NCBI GenBank assembly: GCA_041602035.1
Contig: JBFIHA010000021.1
Coordinates: forward strand, 1 to 49,640
Reading direction: 5' to 3'
DNA from: JAOTVV01 sp041602035
GTDB taxonomy: Bacteria; Gemmatimonadota; Gemmatimonadetes; Gemmatimonadales; GWC2-71-9
Length of the DNA: 49,640 nt
Each line of letters opens with the position of its first letter. Within the stretch, counting starts at the first letter, position 1. A program made the position numbers and the translations under genes. The notes below the pieces were generated by a model, which worked only from the letters and a program-made list of their open reading frames with translations, ran no database searches and was not told the DNA's origin. Below are positions 17,411 to 26,587 of this stretch, in pieces.

Positions 17411-17824
17411 ATGGCAATGAAGTTCACCATTCCCCCCGAGGAACTCCAGTTCCGGGCCACCCGCTCAGGCGGGCCGGGAGGCCAGCATGTCAACACCTCC
17501 TCCACCCGCGTCGAGGTGCGGTGGAATGTGACGACGAGCCCGAGCCTGAGCGAGAGGCAGCGTGAACGGCTGCGGCAACGTCTCGCCTCGCGAATCGATC
17601 GACAGGGTGTGGTGCGCGTCGTGGCTGCGGCCCGACGCAGTCAGTATCAGAATCGCCTGGCGGCACTCGAGCGGCTCCAGGGAATCGTCGACCGCGCCCT
17701 TGCCGAGCCCAAGCCCCGACGGAAGACGAAGCCCTCACGGGCCACTCGCCGCGCGCGGCTCGACGCGAAACGTCGTCAGGCCCAGAAAAAGCGCGATCGG
17801 CGGCCCGTCGAGCCCGACGACTGA
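17411..17824 (+). CDS. arfB: ArfB-like peptidyl-tRNA hydrolase (ribosome rescue)
   Basis: This 137-aa protein has a class I release-factor catalytic domain without codon-recognition domains. The GGQ motif is at residues 23-25 in SGGPGGQHVN, and a basic Lys/Arg-rich C-terminal tail (about 95-133) would occupy the mRNA channel of a stalled ribosome, as in ArfB/YaeJ and ICT1. It would release nascent chains from stalled ribosomes in the cytoplasm. The true start may be the ATG at 17417 (MKFTIPPEE), given the promoter box directly upstream. It converges with pntB across a 70-bp gap in which I see no clear terminator. Confidence 0.9.
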   Translation: MAMKFTIPPEELQFRATRSGGPGGQHVNTSSTRVEVRWNVTTSPSLSERQRERLRQRLASRIDRQGVVRVVAAARRSQYQNRLAALERLQGIVDRALAEPKPRRKTKPSRATRRARLDAKRRQAQKKRDRRPVEPDD

Positions 17825-17894
17825 CCCGTCGCGAGTCGAGACCCCGCTGCGGAGTGCGCGCGTCTCGCTGCGTGCACGTCACCGACCGACGCGG

Positions 17895-19286
17895 CTACAG
17901 CTCTTTGACCGCCTCGATCAGCTTCTTGAACGAATCCTTGGCATCACCGAACAGCATCGACGTATTCGGGAGATAGAACAGCTCGTTGTCCACCCCGGCG
18001 AATCCGGGCCGCATACTCCGCTTCATGACGATGGCGTGGTGGGCCTTGTCCACATCCAGGATCGGCATCCCGTACAGCGGACTCGTGGTATCGTGTCGGG
18101 CCGCCGGGTTGACGACGTCATTGGCCCCCACGGTCACCGACACATCCGTGTGCGGCATCTCCGGATTGATTTGGTCCATGTCGTACAGCTGGTCGTAGGG
18201 CACGTCGGCCTCGGCCAACAGCACATTCATGTGTCCCGGCATCCGGCCGGCCACGGGATGAATGGCGTATTTCACGCTCACCCCGCGTGCCTGGAGCATA
18301 TCGGCCAGCTCCCGCACCGTGTGCTGGGCCTGCGACACCGCGAGCCCGTAGCCGGGGGCGATCACGACCTGTTTGGCGTAGGCCAACATGGTCGCGGCAT
18401 CCTCGTGGCTCAACGATCGATACGCCTTCTCGCCGCCGTCACCGCCGCCGCCGACCTCCTGGACGGTGGATCCGAACGCCCCGAACAGCACGTTCGCAAG
18501 CGAGCGGTTCATCGCCTTACACATGATGTTCGTGAGGATGAGCCCCGAGGCACCGACCAGCGCGCCCGAGATGATGAGACCCTCGTTGTTGATCACGAAC
18601 CCCGTCATGGACGCGGCCAATCCGGAGTAGGAGTTGAGCAGCGAGATCACCACCGGCATGTCCGCCCCGCCGATCGGGATGACGGACAGAATGCCGAGCA
18701 GGAACGCCAGGCCGGACAGGGCCAGGAAGAACGGCACGTTGTCCGGCCGGACCACCAGCCAGACCAAGAGAACGAGCATGCCCGTGAGCAGCAGGGCGTT
18801 CAGCGTCTTCTGCAGTGGATACGTGACGGCACGACCCGTGACCAGATCCTGCAGCTTGCCGAACGCGACCACGCTGCCCGAAAACGTGAGCCAGCCGATC
18901 AGAATGCTCAGCTGAATCGCGATCCCGAAGTTGAGCGGGATCTCGCCGCCCACGCTGATGTACCGAGCGTACTCCGCGCTCGCCACCACGGCCGAAGCGC
19001 CGCCCCCGAAGCCGTTGAGCAACGCCACCATCTGCGGCATCGCCGTCATCTTCACCGTCTTGGCAAAGATCAGACCGATGGCAGAGCCGACAACCATGCC
19101 GATGATGATCATCGGCCACGTGACGATACCTTCGAACACGAGGGTCGTCACGATCGCGATCAGCATGCCCAGCGACGCAATCCGGTTGCCGGACCTGGCG
19201 GTCGCGGGCGAGCTCAGGCGCTTGAGGCCGAAGATGAAGAGGACGGCCGCGAGGAGGTACGCGAGATTCGACAGGGCGGCGGTCAT
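17895..19286 (-). CDS. pntB: NAD(P) transhydrogenase subunit beta
   Basis: This 463-aa integral membrane protein has about nine hydrophobic helices in its first 270 residues and a C-terminal NADP(H)-binding domain III (VIAPGYGLAVSQAQH, GRMPGHMNVLLAEADVPYD, VTVGANDVVNPAA). With PntAA and PntAB it couples hydride transfer between NADH and NADP+ to proton translocation, supplying NADPH. Its ATG overlaps the pntAB stop (ATGA), so the three subunits are made in a coupled chain. Length and motifs are complete. Confidence 0.96.
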   Translation of the reverse strand: MTAALSNLAYLLAAVLFIFGLKRLSSPATARSGNRIASLGMLIAIVTTLVFEGIVTWPMIIIGMVVGSAIGLIFAKTVKMTAMPQMVALLNGFGGGASAVVASAEYARYISVGGEIPLNFGIAIQLSILIGWLTFSGSVVAFGKLQDLVTGRAVTYPLQKTLNALLLTGMLVLLVWLVVRPDNVPFFLALSGLAFLLGILSVIPIGGADMPVVISLLNSYSGLAASMTGFVINNEGLIISGALVGASGLILTNIMCKAMNRSLANVLFGAFGSTVQEVGGGGDGGEKAYRSLSHEDAATMLAYAKQVVIAPGYGLAVSQAQHTVRELADMLQARGVSVKYAIHPVAGRMPGHMNVLLAEADVPYDQLYDMDQINPEMPHTDVSVTVGANDVVNPAARHDTTSPLYGMPILDVDKAHHAIVMKRSMRPGFAGVDNELFYLPNTSMLFGDAKDSFKKLIEAVKEL

Positions 19287-19579
19287 CGCTGCTCCTCCGG
19301 CTTACGCTTGAACATCTGGAGCATGCGATCCGTCACCATGAAGCCGCCGACCACGTTGATCATGGCAAAGGCGACGGCAATGACGCCCAGAATCGCTCCG
19401 ATCCTCGTGTCACTCCGCCCGGCCATGATCAAGGCGCCGATAATCGTGATCCCCGAGATCGCGTTCGACCCCGACATCAGGGGCGTGTGCAGCGTGGGGG
19501 GGACCTTGGTGATCACTTCGAAGCCGACGAAGATCGCCAGCACGAAGACCACCAATAGGCCGACCAGTTCCTCAATCAT
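19283..19579 (-). CDS. pntAB: NAD(P) transhydrogenase alpha subunit, membrane part
   Basis: This 98-aa protein has three transmembrane helices and corresponds to the C-terminal membrane part of the alpha subunit in organisms with a split PntA (as in Rhodospirillum). Signature segments are VGFEVITKVPPTLHTPLMSG and NAISGITIIGA. The ATG at 19579 overlaps the pntAA stop (ATGA); a longer in-frame start at 19648 lies inside pntAA and is rejected. Its own stop overlaps the pntB start. Confidence 0.93.
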   Translation of the reverse strand: MIEELVGLLVVFVLAIFVGFEVITKVPPTLHTPLMSGSNAISGITIIGALIMAGRSDTRIGAILGVIAVAFAMINVVGGFMVTDRMLQMFKRKPEEQR

Positions 19580-20739
19580 GAACGCTTGCCTCCCTCGAGG
19601 ACCTGCCGAACGCGGTCGTGGGCGATCTTGCCCTCGTGCGTCACACAAGTCCCTTGGACGATCTCGTCTTCGAAGTTGAGTTGGAGCGCGCCGTTCTTGT
19701 CGATCAGCAGCCCCAGAAAGGCCTGCATGTTCCTCGCGTACATCTGACTGGCGTGGACCGGCATGCCGGCCGGCAGGTTCAAGGGGGCGATGATGGTCAC
19801 ACCGTGCCGCTCGAGTGTTTCGCCGGCCTGGGTGAGCTCGCAGTTGCCGCCCGCCTCAGCCGCCAGGTCGACGATGACGCTCGCTGCCGGCATGTCCTTC
19901 ACCATCTGCTCCGTGATGAGTTTGGGGGCCGGCTTGCCGGGGATCAACGCGGTCGTGATGACGACATCGACCTTCTTGACGTGCTCGTGCAGGAACGCCA
20001 GCTCACGCTGGTGCTGGTCCTCGGACAGTTCTTTGGCGTACCCGCCGGCTCCTTCCGCCTCGAGCGCGCCGGCATCGGGCGACACGAACTTCGCCCCGAG
20101 GCTCTCGACCTGCTCCTTGACGGCCGGCCGCACGTCGAACGCTTGCACCACGGCCCCGAGTCGCTTGGCGGTGGCGATCGCTTGGAGTCCCGCCACGCCC
20201 GCACCGATCACCAGTACCTTCGCGGGAGCGATCGTTCCCGCCGCCGTCACCAGCATCGGGAAGAACTTGGCGTTGAGCGACGCAGCGAGGAGCACGGCGC
20301 GATATCCGGCGATGGTGCTCATCGAGGAGAGCACGTCCATGCTCTGCGCGCGCGTGATCCGGGGCAACAGCTCGAGGCTGAAGCTCGTCACCTTCCGGGC
20401 GGCGAGCGCCGTGACCAGCTCCCGGTTCGCCAGGGGCTGCAACATGCCGATGAGCACAGCGCCTTCCCGAAGCAGGGCGACTTCGTCACGACCCTCGGAT
20501 GCCAGCCGCGGACGCTGAACGCGGAGGATCACATCGGCCTGCCGCCACACCGCATCGCGGTCACTCACGATCGCGGCACCGACGGCTTCGTACGCCGCAT
20601 CGGCATGACCCGCGCCGGCACCCGCGTTGCGTTCGACGTGCACCTCGACCGACTGGCCCACCAGGCGCTTCACCACGTCGGGCGTGAGCGCCACCCGTCG
20701 TTCGCCGGTGGAAGATTCGTTGGGAACGGAAACGATCAC
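19576..20739 (-). CDS. pntAA: NAD(P) transhydrogenase alpha subunit, NAD-binding part
   Basis: This 387-aa soluble domain I binds NAD(H). It shows the alanine dehydrogenase/PNT N-terminal signature (PNESSTGERRVALTPDVV), the Rossmann glycine loop VIGAGVAGLQAI, and the DLAAEAGGNCELT loop near the nucleotide. The start is a GTG with GAGGAGA upstream. It is the first gene of pntAA-pntAB-pntB. The 169-bp leader contains a long imperfect inverted repeat, and no conventional promoter stands out. Confidence 0.95.
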   Translation of the reverse strand: MIVSVPNESSTGERRVALTPDVVKRLVGQSVEVHVERNAGAGAGHADAAYEAVGAAIVSDRDAVWRQADVILRVQRPRLASEGRDEVALLREGAVLIGMLQPLANRELVTALAARKVTSFSLELLPRITRAQSMDVLSSMSTIAGYRAVLLAASLNAKFFPMLVTAAGTIAPAKVLVIGAGVAGLQAIATAKRLGAVVQAFDVRPAVKEQVESLGAKFVSPDAGALEAEGAGGYAKELSEDQHQRELAFLHEHVKKVDVVITTALIPGKPAPKLITEQMVKDMPAASVIVDLAAEAGGNCELTQAGETLERHGVTIIAPLNLPAGMPVHASQMYARNMQAFLGLLIDKNGALQLNFEDEIVQGTCVTHEGKIAHDRVRQVLEGGKRS

Positions 20740-20782
20740 GAGTGGGTCTCCTCACGTGCTGCGGAGGGTATCGAGAAAAAGC

Positions 20783-20894
20783 GGGAGAGGGAGGTTGGGA
20801 GGACGCCCGCCACGGTCGCGGACCGCGTGAACATCCGGACCGCGCGTTTCACACCGCTACCTCGTGGCGAGCCACTCCCCAACTTCCCGCTCCC
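20783..20894. repeat. Long-range inverted repeat in the pntAA leader
   Basis: Arms at 20783-20799 and 20878-20894 can pair over 16-17 positions with one mismatch and one G-T pair, enclosing about 78 nt. It lies 3' of the collagen-like gene and 5' of pntAA, so it could end the first transcript or fold in the pnt leader. Confidence 0.3.
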
Positions 20895-20908
20895 CGATGA
20901 AAAGGCTC

Positions 20909-22012
20909 CTAATTGCGCGTGAAATCTACAAGCGCCCGTAGCTGTTCGGGAGTCCTCGTGCCGAAGACGTCCGACGCACTCACCGTGATCACGCGAGGTC
21001 GCACCCCAGGAGTCCCGGGCGGCCCATCCGGTCCCTCGGTTCCGTCACGCCCAGCCGGTCCAGCAGCCCCATCCCCACAGCGACGACCATCAACAACGGT
21101 GCCGGTGCCCCCCGCTCCACCGGGACCACCCTCGCCGGCCGACCCACCGGACCCGCCGCGTCCCCCAGGTGAGCGGCCGTCCACGAGCCCCGCCAGGAAC
21201 GGCTGATCCGTCGGCACGATGATCGTGATCGGACCGCCGGGACCACCGGGGCCACCGGGACCGCCGTTCCCTCCGGCCCCCCCGGCCCCACCTCGACCGC
21301 CGGGACAGCCATCGGCCCCCTTAGCACCCGCAGCCCCATCGGCCCCGGACACCCCTCGGCCCCCAGGTCCGCCGACGGACTCGATCACGAACCAGTCGGC
21401 GGGCGGCACCGCCTCCGCATCCTGGAACACGAAGAACGGCGGTGCATCGCCCACCTCGATCCCCAGCACCAGCAGCCGCTCGTAGAACGGGGATCGGAGT
21501 TCGCCGAGCCGCAGCAACACGTCGGGCCCCGAGAACCCGGGGCCACCCCGGCGGCCGGTCGCGCCGACGAAGCGGAAGACATGCCGCAGACACGAATATT
21601 CCGGGGCAACCGTCTTCGAGTCTGACAACTCGGGGCGGGCCTTGAGCTCCACCCGAAGCTCGAACCCGTTCATTCCACTGATCAGAGGATTGGGGTCGGT
21701 GCTCCAATCACCGTCCTCCTGGCTCACGGCCTCTCGGCTCACCCGATTGAGGAACACCACGTGGAGGGCGGGCGGCCGGTCCTTGTCGTAGGAACGGGAG
21801 AACGGCACCACCGTCCCGTCGCGGAGCACCGCCTCGTAATCGGCGCGGACGGTCTGCCCAGGACAAATGACGTCGGTTGCCGTCGTCATGCGGATCTCGG
21901 CGATGGTTGCCACCAGTCCGGGGTCCGGCGCGAAATCCGGCGGCGGGCCTTTCCCGGAACACGCCGCACTAACCACAGGCAGGGACGCAATCAACAGAGC
22001 ACGATACGACAT
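20909..22012 (-). CDS. Collagen-like Gly-X-Y repeat lipoprotein
   Basis: This 367-aa protein has a lipoprotein signal with lipidation Cys at residue 18 (PVVSAACSG). A globular part spans about 25-210. Three collagen-like Gly-X-Y blocks follow: about 16 triplets at 214-260, about 7 at 284-303 and 8 at 315-337, separated by short non-repeat segments (ITIIVPTDQPFLAG; TVVDGRRC). A final 30 residues could act as a capping or trimerisation unit. Bacterial Gly-X-Y proteins form triple helices outside the cell; proline at X/Y is moderate here and GGx triplets are many, so a glycine-rich helix is an alternative. Lipid anchoring near moaA and pnt gives no clue to its role. I do not recognise the globular domain. 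Confidence 0.85.
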   Translation of the reverse strand: MSYRALLIASLPVVSAACSGKGPPPDFAPDPGLVATIAEIRMTTATDVICPGQTVRADYEAVLRDGTVVPFSRSYDKDRPPALHVVFLNRVSREAVSQEDGDWSTDPNPLISGMNGFELRVELKARPELSDSKTVAPEYSCLRHVFRFVGATGRRGGPGFSGPDVLLRLGELRSPFYERLLVLGIEVGDAPPFFVFQDAEAVPPADWFVIESVGGPGGRGVSGADGAAGAKGADGCPGGRGGAGGAGGNGGPGGPGGPGGPITIIVPTDQPFLAGLVDGRSPGGRGGSGGSAGEGGPGGAGGTGTVVDGRRCGDGAAGPAGRDGTEGPDGPPGTPGVRPRVITVSASDVFGTRTPEQLRALVDFTRN

Positions 22013-22087
22013 ATCATGACGCTCCCGTGTGTCGGTTCTGGGTTTCGATGCGGCCCGGCACGGAGCGCACCTCGCGTTCGCCGTCGG

Positions 22088-23152
22088 TCACCCGCCTCGA
22101 GTATGCATCTCCCGGTGGGGATCCTGACGCAGGCGCTCCACCTGGTGGAGCGGTCCGCGATCGGCGGACGACAGTCGCTGTTCCGCGCCGCGGTCGGTGC
22201 GCGTTCGCCAGGCTGCTTCGACCGCGGCGGCAATCTGGTCGTCCGATGCACCGCCCCGAAGCAGGGCCCGCAGGTCGGTGCCCTGATCCGCGTAGAGACA
22301 CATGAACCACACCCCGTCTGCGGTGAGCCGAGCTCGCCCGCACATACCGCAGAACGGGCGGGTCGTCGAGGCGATAATGCCGAAGGTGGTGGCATCCGGG
22401 AGGGCAAAGCGCTCAGCAGGCGCGCGGCTGTCCGCCGGATCCGGCAGCAAGGTTGGCCGGCCGTACTGTGCCTCAAGCCGCTCGAGGATCTCGGCTCGCG
22501 GCACGACCTCCGCCGGGGTCCATCGTGTTGCGCCGCCGACATCCATGTACTCGATGAACCGAATCTCGAGACGGTGCTCCCGACCGAACTCCAGCAGATC
22601 CATGAGCTCGTCGTCATTGAAGCCGCGGACGATGACCGCGTTCACCTTGGTGCGCCGGAATCCCGCCGCGCGCGCGGCATCGATGCCCTCCAGCACGTCC
22701 TCGAGCCGGGCGCGTCCCGCGAATCGCTCGAAGCGTTCGGGCCGCAGCGTGTCGAGACTGACCGTGACGCGGCTGAGGCCAGCGGCCTTGAGCGCCTCGG
22801 CGTGCTGCCCCAGCATTACCCCGTTTGTGGTCATGGCGAGATCGCGGACGCGACGGTGGCCCTTGAGCAGTCCGATCAAGGTCGGGAGATCGTGGCGTAG
22901 CAACGGCTCACCGCCCGTGATCCGGACCTTGTCCACGCCCAGGGTCGCGAACACCCGCACCAGCCGATCGATTTCCTCGAAATGAAGAATCGACTCCCGC
23001 GGCAGCCACACATAGCTTTCCTCGGGCATGCAGTACCGACAGCGCAGATTGCAGCGATCGGTCACCGAAATCCGGAGACTGTTGAGCCAGCGCCCATGGG
23101 CGTCCTGGACTGGCAGCGTCGTGCCGGCTGGAGGTGTCATATACGCGTGCAT
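22088..23152 (-). CDS. moaA: GTP 3',8-cyclase (molybdenum cofactor biosynthesis)
   Basis: This radical SAM enzyme carries out the first step of molybdopterin synthesis from GTP. It has 354 aa with the SAM cluster in CNLRCRYC (C34, C38, C41), RITGGEPLLR, and the second 4Fe-4S cluster at C268, C271 and C285. The chain ends exactly in the conserved GG that reaches into the active site. The start may be the fifth codon (ATG at 23140): TACAAT, a near-consensus -10, overlaps the first ATG, and transcription would then begin near the second. No other mo-cofactor gene is nearby. It diverges from the M1 peptidase. Confidence 0.95.
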   Translation of the reverse strand: MHAYMTPPAGTTLPVQDAHGRWLNSLRISVTDRCNLRCRYCMPEESYVWLPRESILHFEEIDRLVRVFATLGVDKVRITGGEPLLRHDLPTLIGLLKGHRRVRDLAMTTNGVMLGQHAEALKAAGLSRVTVSLDTLRPERFERFAGRARLEDVLEGIDAARAAGFRRTKVNAVIVRGFNDDELMDLLEFGREHRLEIRFIEYMDVGGATRWTPAEVVPRAEILERLEAQYGRPTLLPDPADSRAPAERFALPDATTFGIIASTTRPFCGMCGRARLTADGVWFMCLYADQGTDLRALLRGGASDDQIAAAVEAAWRTRTDRGAEQRLSSADRGPLHQVERLRQDPHREMHTRGG

Positions 23153-23155
23153 TGT
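23150..23155 (-). promoter_or_regulatory. -10-like box overlapping the first moaA ATG
   Basis: TACAAT on the minus strand overlaps the first possible ATG. The next in-frame ATG lies 9 nt after the hexamer, consistent with leaderless initiation there. A -35 box is not evident. Confidence 0.3.
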
Positions 23156-23227
23156 ACGACGAGGCTGCCGATCGGGCCAGGCCAGCGCTCCTCATGCCCG
23201 GTCGGCCAGGGCGTGACCCCCCGACCC

Positions 23228-25813
23228 ATGTCCCTCCGCTCGCTCCGGCTCCCGGGGGTCATGGCCGCGGCGCTCACGCTGACCGCGTGCCACCGCGGCA
23301 CGGTCGACACGTCGCCTGGCGTCTCGCTGGCGCTCGCCCGCCATCGTGCCGCCACCATGAGCGCCGTGCGCTACACGGTGAACCTGACCGTGCCGCCCGA
23401 GCGTGACTCACCAGTCACCGGAACCGTCACCGTCCAATTCCACCTCGAAGACGATCGTCAGCCGGTGGTCCTCGACTTCACGGGACCACCGGACGGCATT
23501 TCCGGCGTGACGTCCCGCGATCGGCCCATCGCGTACGAGGTTCGCGATGGCCACATCATCGTACCGGCCGCACAGCTCGGCGATGAGGAAAAGGAGATCA
23601 CGGTCACCTTCGTGGCCGGGGACGGGGCACTCAATCGCCAGGAGGACTTCCTCTACTCGTTGTTCGTCCCCGACCGCGCGTCGTCCGCACTCCCATGCTT
23701 CGATCAGCCCGACCTCAAAGGCCGGTTCCGCCTGACGCTGACCGTCCCGGCGCCATGGCTCGCGGTCGCCAACACGGCGGCGGTCGCCATCGATTCCATG
23801 GGACCGAGAATCACCTACCGGTATGCCGAAACGCTCCCGATCAGTACGTATCTGTTCGCCTTCGCAGCGGGACGCTTCGAGGTGGAGGAGGCCGTGCGGG
23901 ATGGCCGCGTCATGCGGCTGTACCACCGGGAGGCCGACCGCCGCATACTCCAGCGCAACCTCGACGCCGTCTTCGATCTCCATGCCGACGCGCTCCGCTG
24001 GCTCGAAGCGTACACGGACATCCCCTACCCCTTCGAGAAGTTCGACTTCGTCGCCATCCCGTCGTTCCAGTACCGGGGCATGGAGCATCCCGGCGCCATC
24101 CTCTATCGCGCCTCGATGCTGTTGCTCGACGAGACCGCCACGCAGATCCAACAGCTGGATCGTGCCAGCGTGATCGCGCACGAGACCGCCCACATGTGGT
24201 TTGGCGATCTCGTCACGATGCGGTGGTTCGACGACGTGTGGATGAAGGAGGTCTTCGCCAATTTCATGGCGGCCAAGATCGCGAATCCGGCGTTCCCGAC
24301 CCTCGACCACGATCTGCGGTTCTTCCTCGCTCACCACCCTGCGGCCTACGACGTGGATCGCACCGCCGGCGCGAATCCGATCCGGCAGGAGCTGGAGAAC
24401 CTCAGCGAGGCGGGCACGCTCTACGGCGCGATCATCTATCAGAAGGCACCGATCGTGATGCGTCAGCTCGAGTTGCTGATCGGTGAGGAGGTGTTGCGCG
24501 ACGGGTTGCGGCGGTATCTGGGCGAGGCGGTCTTCGGAAACGCCTCATGGTCGGATCTCATCGCGATACTCGATCCGCTAACCGAGGAGGACGTGGCAGC
24601 GTGGAGCCGCGTGTGGGTCGACGAGCCAGGTCGGCCCACGATCGAGACTCAGCTCACCATCGGCCCCGACGGACGTGTATCCGGCCTCACGATCGAGGCG
24701 TCCGATCCTTCGGGCCGGGGCCGGCGCTGGGATCAGTCCCTCGACGTGGCGATCGGCACCACCGGCACAGTGCGCCGGATACCTCTTCGGCTTCGTTCGG
24801 CACGGACCGACGCGGCGGACGCCACCGGCCTCCCGGCCGACGGCTTCGTCCTGCCTACCGCCGATGGGGTGGGCTACGCGCATGTCCGACTCGACGCGCG
24901 CAGTCGCGACTACCTCCTGGCAGCAGCGGCACGCCTTGCTGACCCCGTCGTGCGCAGCGTGGCCTGGAATGCCCTCTGGGAGAGCGTCCTGTACCGCGAC
25001 CTTGCGCCGGGCAGGTTCCTCGACGCCGCCGTGGCCGCCCTGACCACGGAACCCAACGAGCAGATCGTGGCGCAACTCCTTGGCCTCACACGCACAACGT
25101 ACTGGCGGCTCTTGACCCCCGAAGAGCGCGGCCGTCGCGCGACGGCCGTCGAGCAGGCGCTGTGGAACGGCGTCGAGCGGTCCACCACCGTGAGCTTCAG
25201 GGCAGCATTCTTCGACGCATTCGTGTCGGTCGCGCTGACCACCGCCGCGGTGGAGCAATTGGCGCGTGTCTGGGATCAACGAGACGCGATTCCCGGTCTT
25301 CCCATCGGCGAGCGGCAATACACGGCCCTGGCCGAGGCACTAGCCGTACGCGGTGTTCCAGCAGCGGCGGCGATCCTGGAGCGGCAATTGGGACGGATTG
25401 AGGATCCGGATCGACGTGCGCGTTTTGCCTTCGTGATGGGAGCCCTGTCACTGGACAGCGCCGTGCGCGATTCGGTGTTCGAAAGCCTTCTCGACCTCGA
25501 GAACCGGGAGAGGGAGGCCTGGGTGTTGGACGCCATGCAGTATCTCAACCATCCACTCCGCGCGGGGCAAGCCGGGCGCTACCTGCGTCCGGGACTCGAG
25601 CTGGTCACCGAGCTGCAACGCACAGGTGACATCTTCTTCCCGCTCCGATGGCTTCACGCGCTGTTGGACGGTCACTCGTCCGATACCGCTGCGCTGACCG
25701 TACGACAGTTCCTTGACGAGCATCCTGAATACCCCCCGCGGCTCCGTGGCAAGATTCTTCAGGCCGCCGACGAGTTGTTTCGCGCCGCGGAGATCACCGC
25801 TGCAGGGCGCTGA
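23228..25813 (+). CDS. M1 family aminopeptidase, lipoprotein
   Basis: This zinc metallo-aminopeptidase of 861 aa starts at the ATG at 23228, which begins a lipoprotein signal with Cys at about residue 20 (LTLTACHRG). In-frame starts up to 22982 overlap the moaA coding region and are rejected. The zinc site is HETAH (H318, E319, H322) with the third ligand E341, an exact HExxH-x18-E. The exopeptidase loop reads YRGMEHPGA (about 283) in place of the usual GAMEN, a variant also common in bacterial M1 relatives. A long helical C-terminal domain follows. Extracytoplasmic peptide trimming is inferred. Confidence 0.92.
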   Translation: MSLRSLRLPGVMAAALTLTACHRGTVDTSPGVSLALARHRAATMSAVRYTVNLTVPPERDSPVTGTVTVQFHLEDDRQPVVLDFTGPPDGISGVTSRDRPIAYEVRDGHIIVPAAQLGDEEKEITVTFVAGDGALNRQEDFLYSLFVPDRASSALPCFDQPDLKGRFRLTLTVPAPWLAVANTAAVAIDSMGPRITYRYAETLPISTYLFAFAAGRFEVEEAVRDGRVMRLYHREADRRILQRNLDAVFDLHADALRWLEAYTDIPYPFEKFDFVAIPSFQYRGMEHPGAILYRASMLLLDETATQIQQLDRASVIAHETAHMWFGDLVTMRWFDDVWMKEVFANFMAAKIANPAFPTLDHDLRFFLAHHPAAYDVDRTAGANPIRQELENLSEAGTLYGAIIYQKAPIVMRQLELLIGEEVLRDGLRRYLGEAVFGNASWSDLIAILDPLTEEDVAAWSRVWVDEPGRPTIETQLTIGPDGRVSGLTIEASDPSGRGRRWDQSLDVAIGTTGTVRRIPLRLRSARTDAADATGLPADGFVLPTADGVGYAHVRLDARSRDYLLAAAARLADPVVRSVAWNALWESVLYRDLAPGRFLDAAVAALTTEPNEQIVAQLLGLTRTTYWRLLTPEERGRRATAVEQALWNGVERSTTVSFRAAFFDAFVSVALTTAAVEQLARVWDQRDAIPGLPIGERQYTALAEALAVRGVPAAAAILERQLGRIEDPDRRARFAFVMGALSLDSAVRDSVFESLLDLENREREAWVLDAMQYLNHPLRAGQAGRYLRPGLELVTELQRTGDIFFPLRWLHALLDGHSSDTAALTVRQFLDEHPEYPPRLRGKILQAADELFRAAEITAAGR

Positions 25814-25995
25814 CGTGACGGCGCTCACCTCGTGTCCCCCGTCGCGTCGCATCTGTGCGCCCGCTAGGACATTCTGCGACGGCGGGTTCGACATCCGGTG
25901 TTCCCACCGGCGGCGGATGGCCACGTAAGCGCATGTTATTCAATGGTTTACCATGGTAGGGCCTGGCCGAGGAACCCTGGCATGGTTTTGGCGCT

Positions 25996-26003
25996 TATAT
26001 TTG
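25996..26003 (+). promoter_or_regulatory. TAnnTTTG promoter box, orphan gene
   Basis: TATATTTG lies about 75 nt before the chosen ATG of the next gene, in a locally AT-rich part of the 264-bp gap. A short dyad (ATGGTTTACCAT) lies some 45 nt further upstream. Confidence 0.35.
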
Positions 26004-26077
26004 TCGGGAAGCACGAGCGGCGTCATTTGGAGACGCCATCGGATACCGCGAAACCAGCAGTGCACGCGGAGTCAGTC

Positions 26078-26557
26078 ATGAACGGTTGCATCGAGAGTGG
26101 TTCATCGCTCGTCTATCAGCGGCTCGACGAAGGCGTCGAGCGGCTCGCACCGGCGGTGACTGCCCTGCTCCAGCGAGCGGCTCCCGACGACATCGTTGCG
26201 ACCGAGGCCGAGGAGTTTGGGCTCCGGTGCATCGTTCCGGTGCGTTTTCCCGACGGAGTCGGCCGCGGTAACGCTGTGGCCCGGGTGTTCCGGTATCGGG
26301 ATTACCTGCGCGTCGATGTGGAGGTCGTGCACAACAGGATGTTTGCGAGGAAGGACGGCAGCGCATCCGAGCGGCGCTGCTATCTGAACGACTTTGTCGC
26401 CTCCCTTTCCCTCGGGGCCGACGCAACCGCCTTGACTCCGGAATTCGAGCGCAGTGTGCTTCGCGGGATCAACGGCGCACGTGAGGGCGTCCAGCGGCAC
26501 AACCGGGAGCAGGCGGCCCCCTGGGGTCAGGTGACGGTCGCTGCCGTGCCCGACTGA
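26078..26557 (+). CDS. Uncharacterised cytoplasmic protein
   Basis: This 159-aa protein is of a family I do not recognise. The ATG at 26078 has GGAG 6 nt upstream; the longer frame back to 25898 contains a promoter-like box and has poor coding character. The protein has no signal or membrane helix. The middle part alternates charged and hydrophobic residues like a small alpha/beta domain (RVFRYRDYLRVDVEVVHNR), followed by a helix rich in Arg and Glu. A strong hairpin ends the transcript. It stands alone between a peptidase and a convergent membrane protein. Confidence 0.65.
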   Translation: MNGCIESGSSLVYQRLDEGVERLAPAVTALLQRAAPDDIVATEAEEFGLRCIVPVRFPDGVGRGNAVARVFRYRDYLRVDVEVVHNRMFARKDGSASERRCYLNDFVASLSLGADATALTPEFERSVLRGINGAREGVQRHNREQAAPWGQVTVAAVPD

Positions 26558-26587
26558 CCGCGACGGGTAGGTTCCGGGCACCAGCTC

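Noticed and set aside
17562..19679. A 705-codon plus-strand open frame antisense to the pnt genes
   Set aside because: It is opposite pntB and pntAB, which have clear family motifs. The translation is rich in His, Arg, Gln and Asp with no domain, typical of a GC-rich shadow frame.
20990..21370. GC-rich imperfect tandem repeats at DNA level
   Set aside because: They are the codons of the Gly-X-Y blocks in the collagen-like lipoprotein and not a separate repeat element.
22982..23227. N-terminal extension of the M1 aminopeptidase
   Set aside because: It runs through the moaA 5' end on the other strand and places the lipoprotein signal in the middle of the protein.
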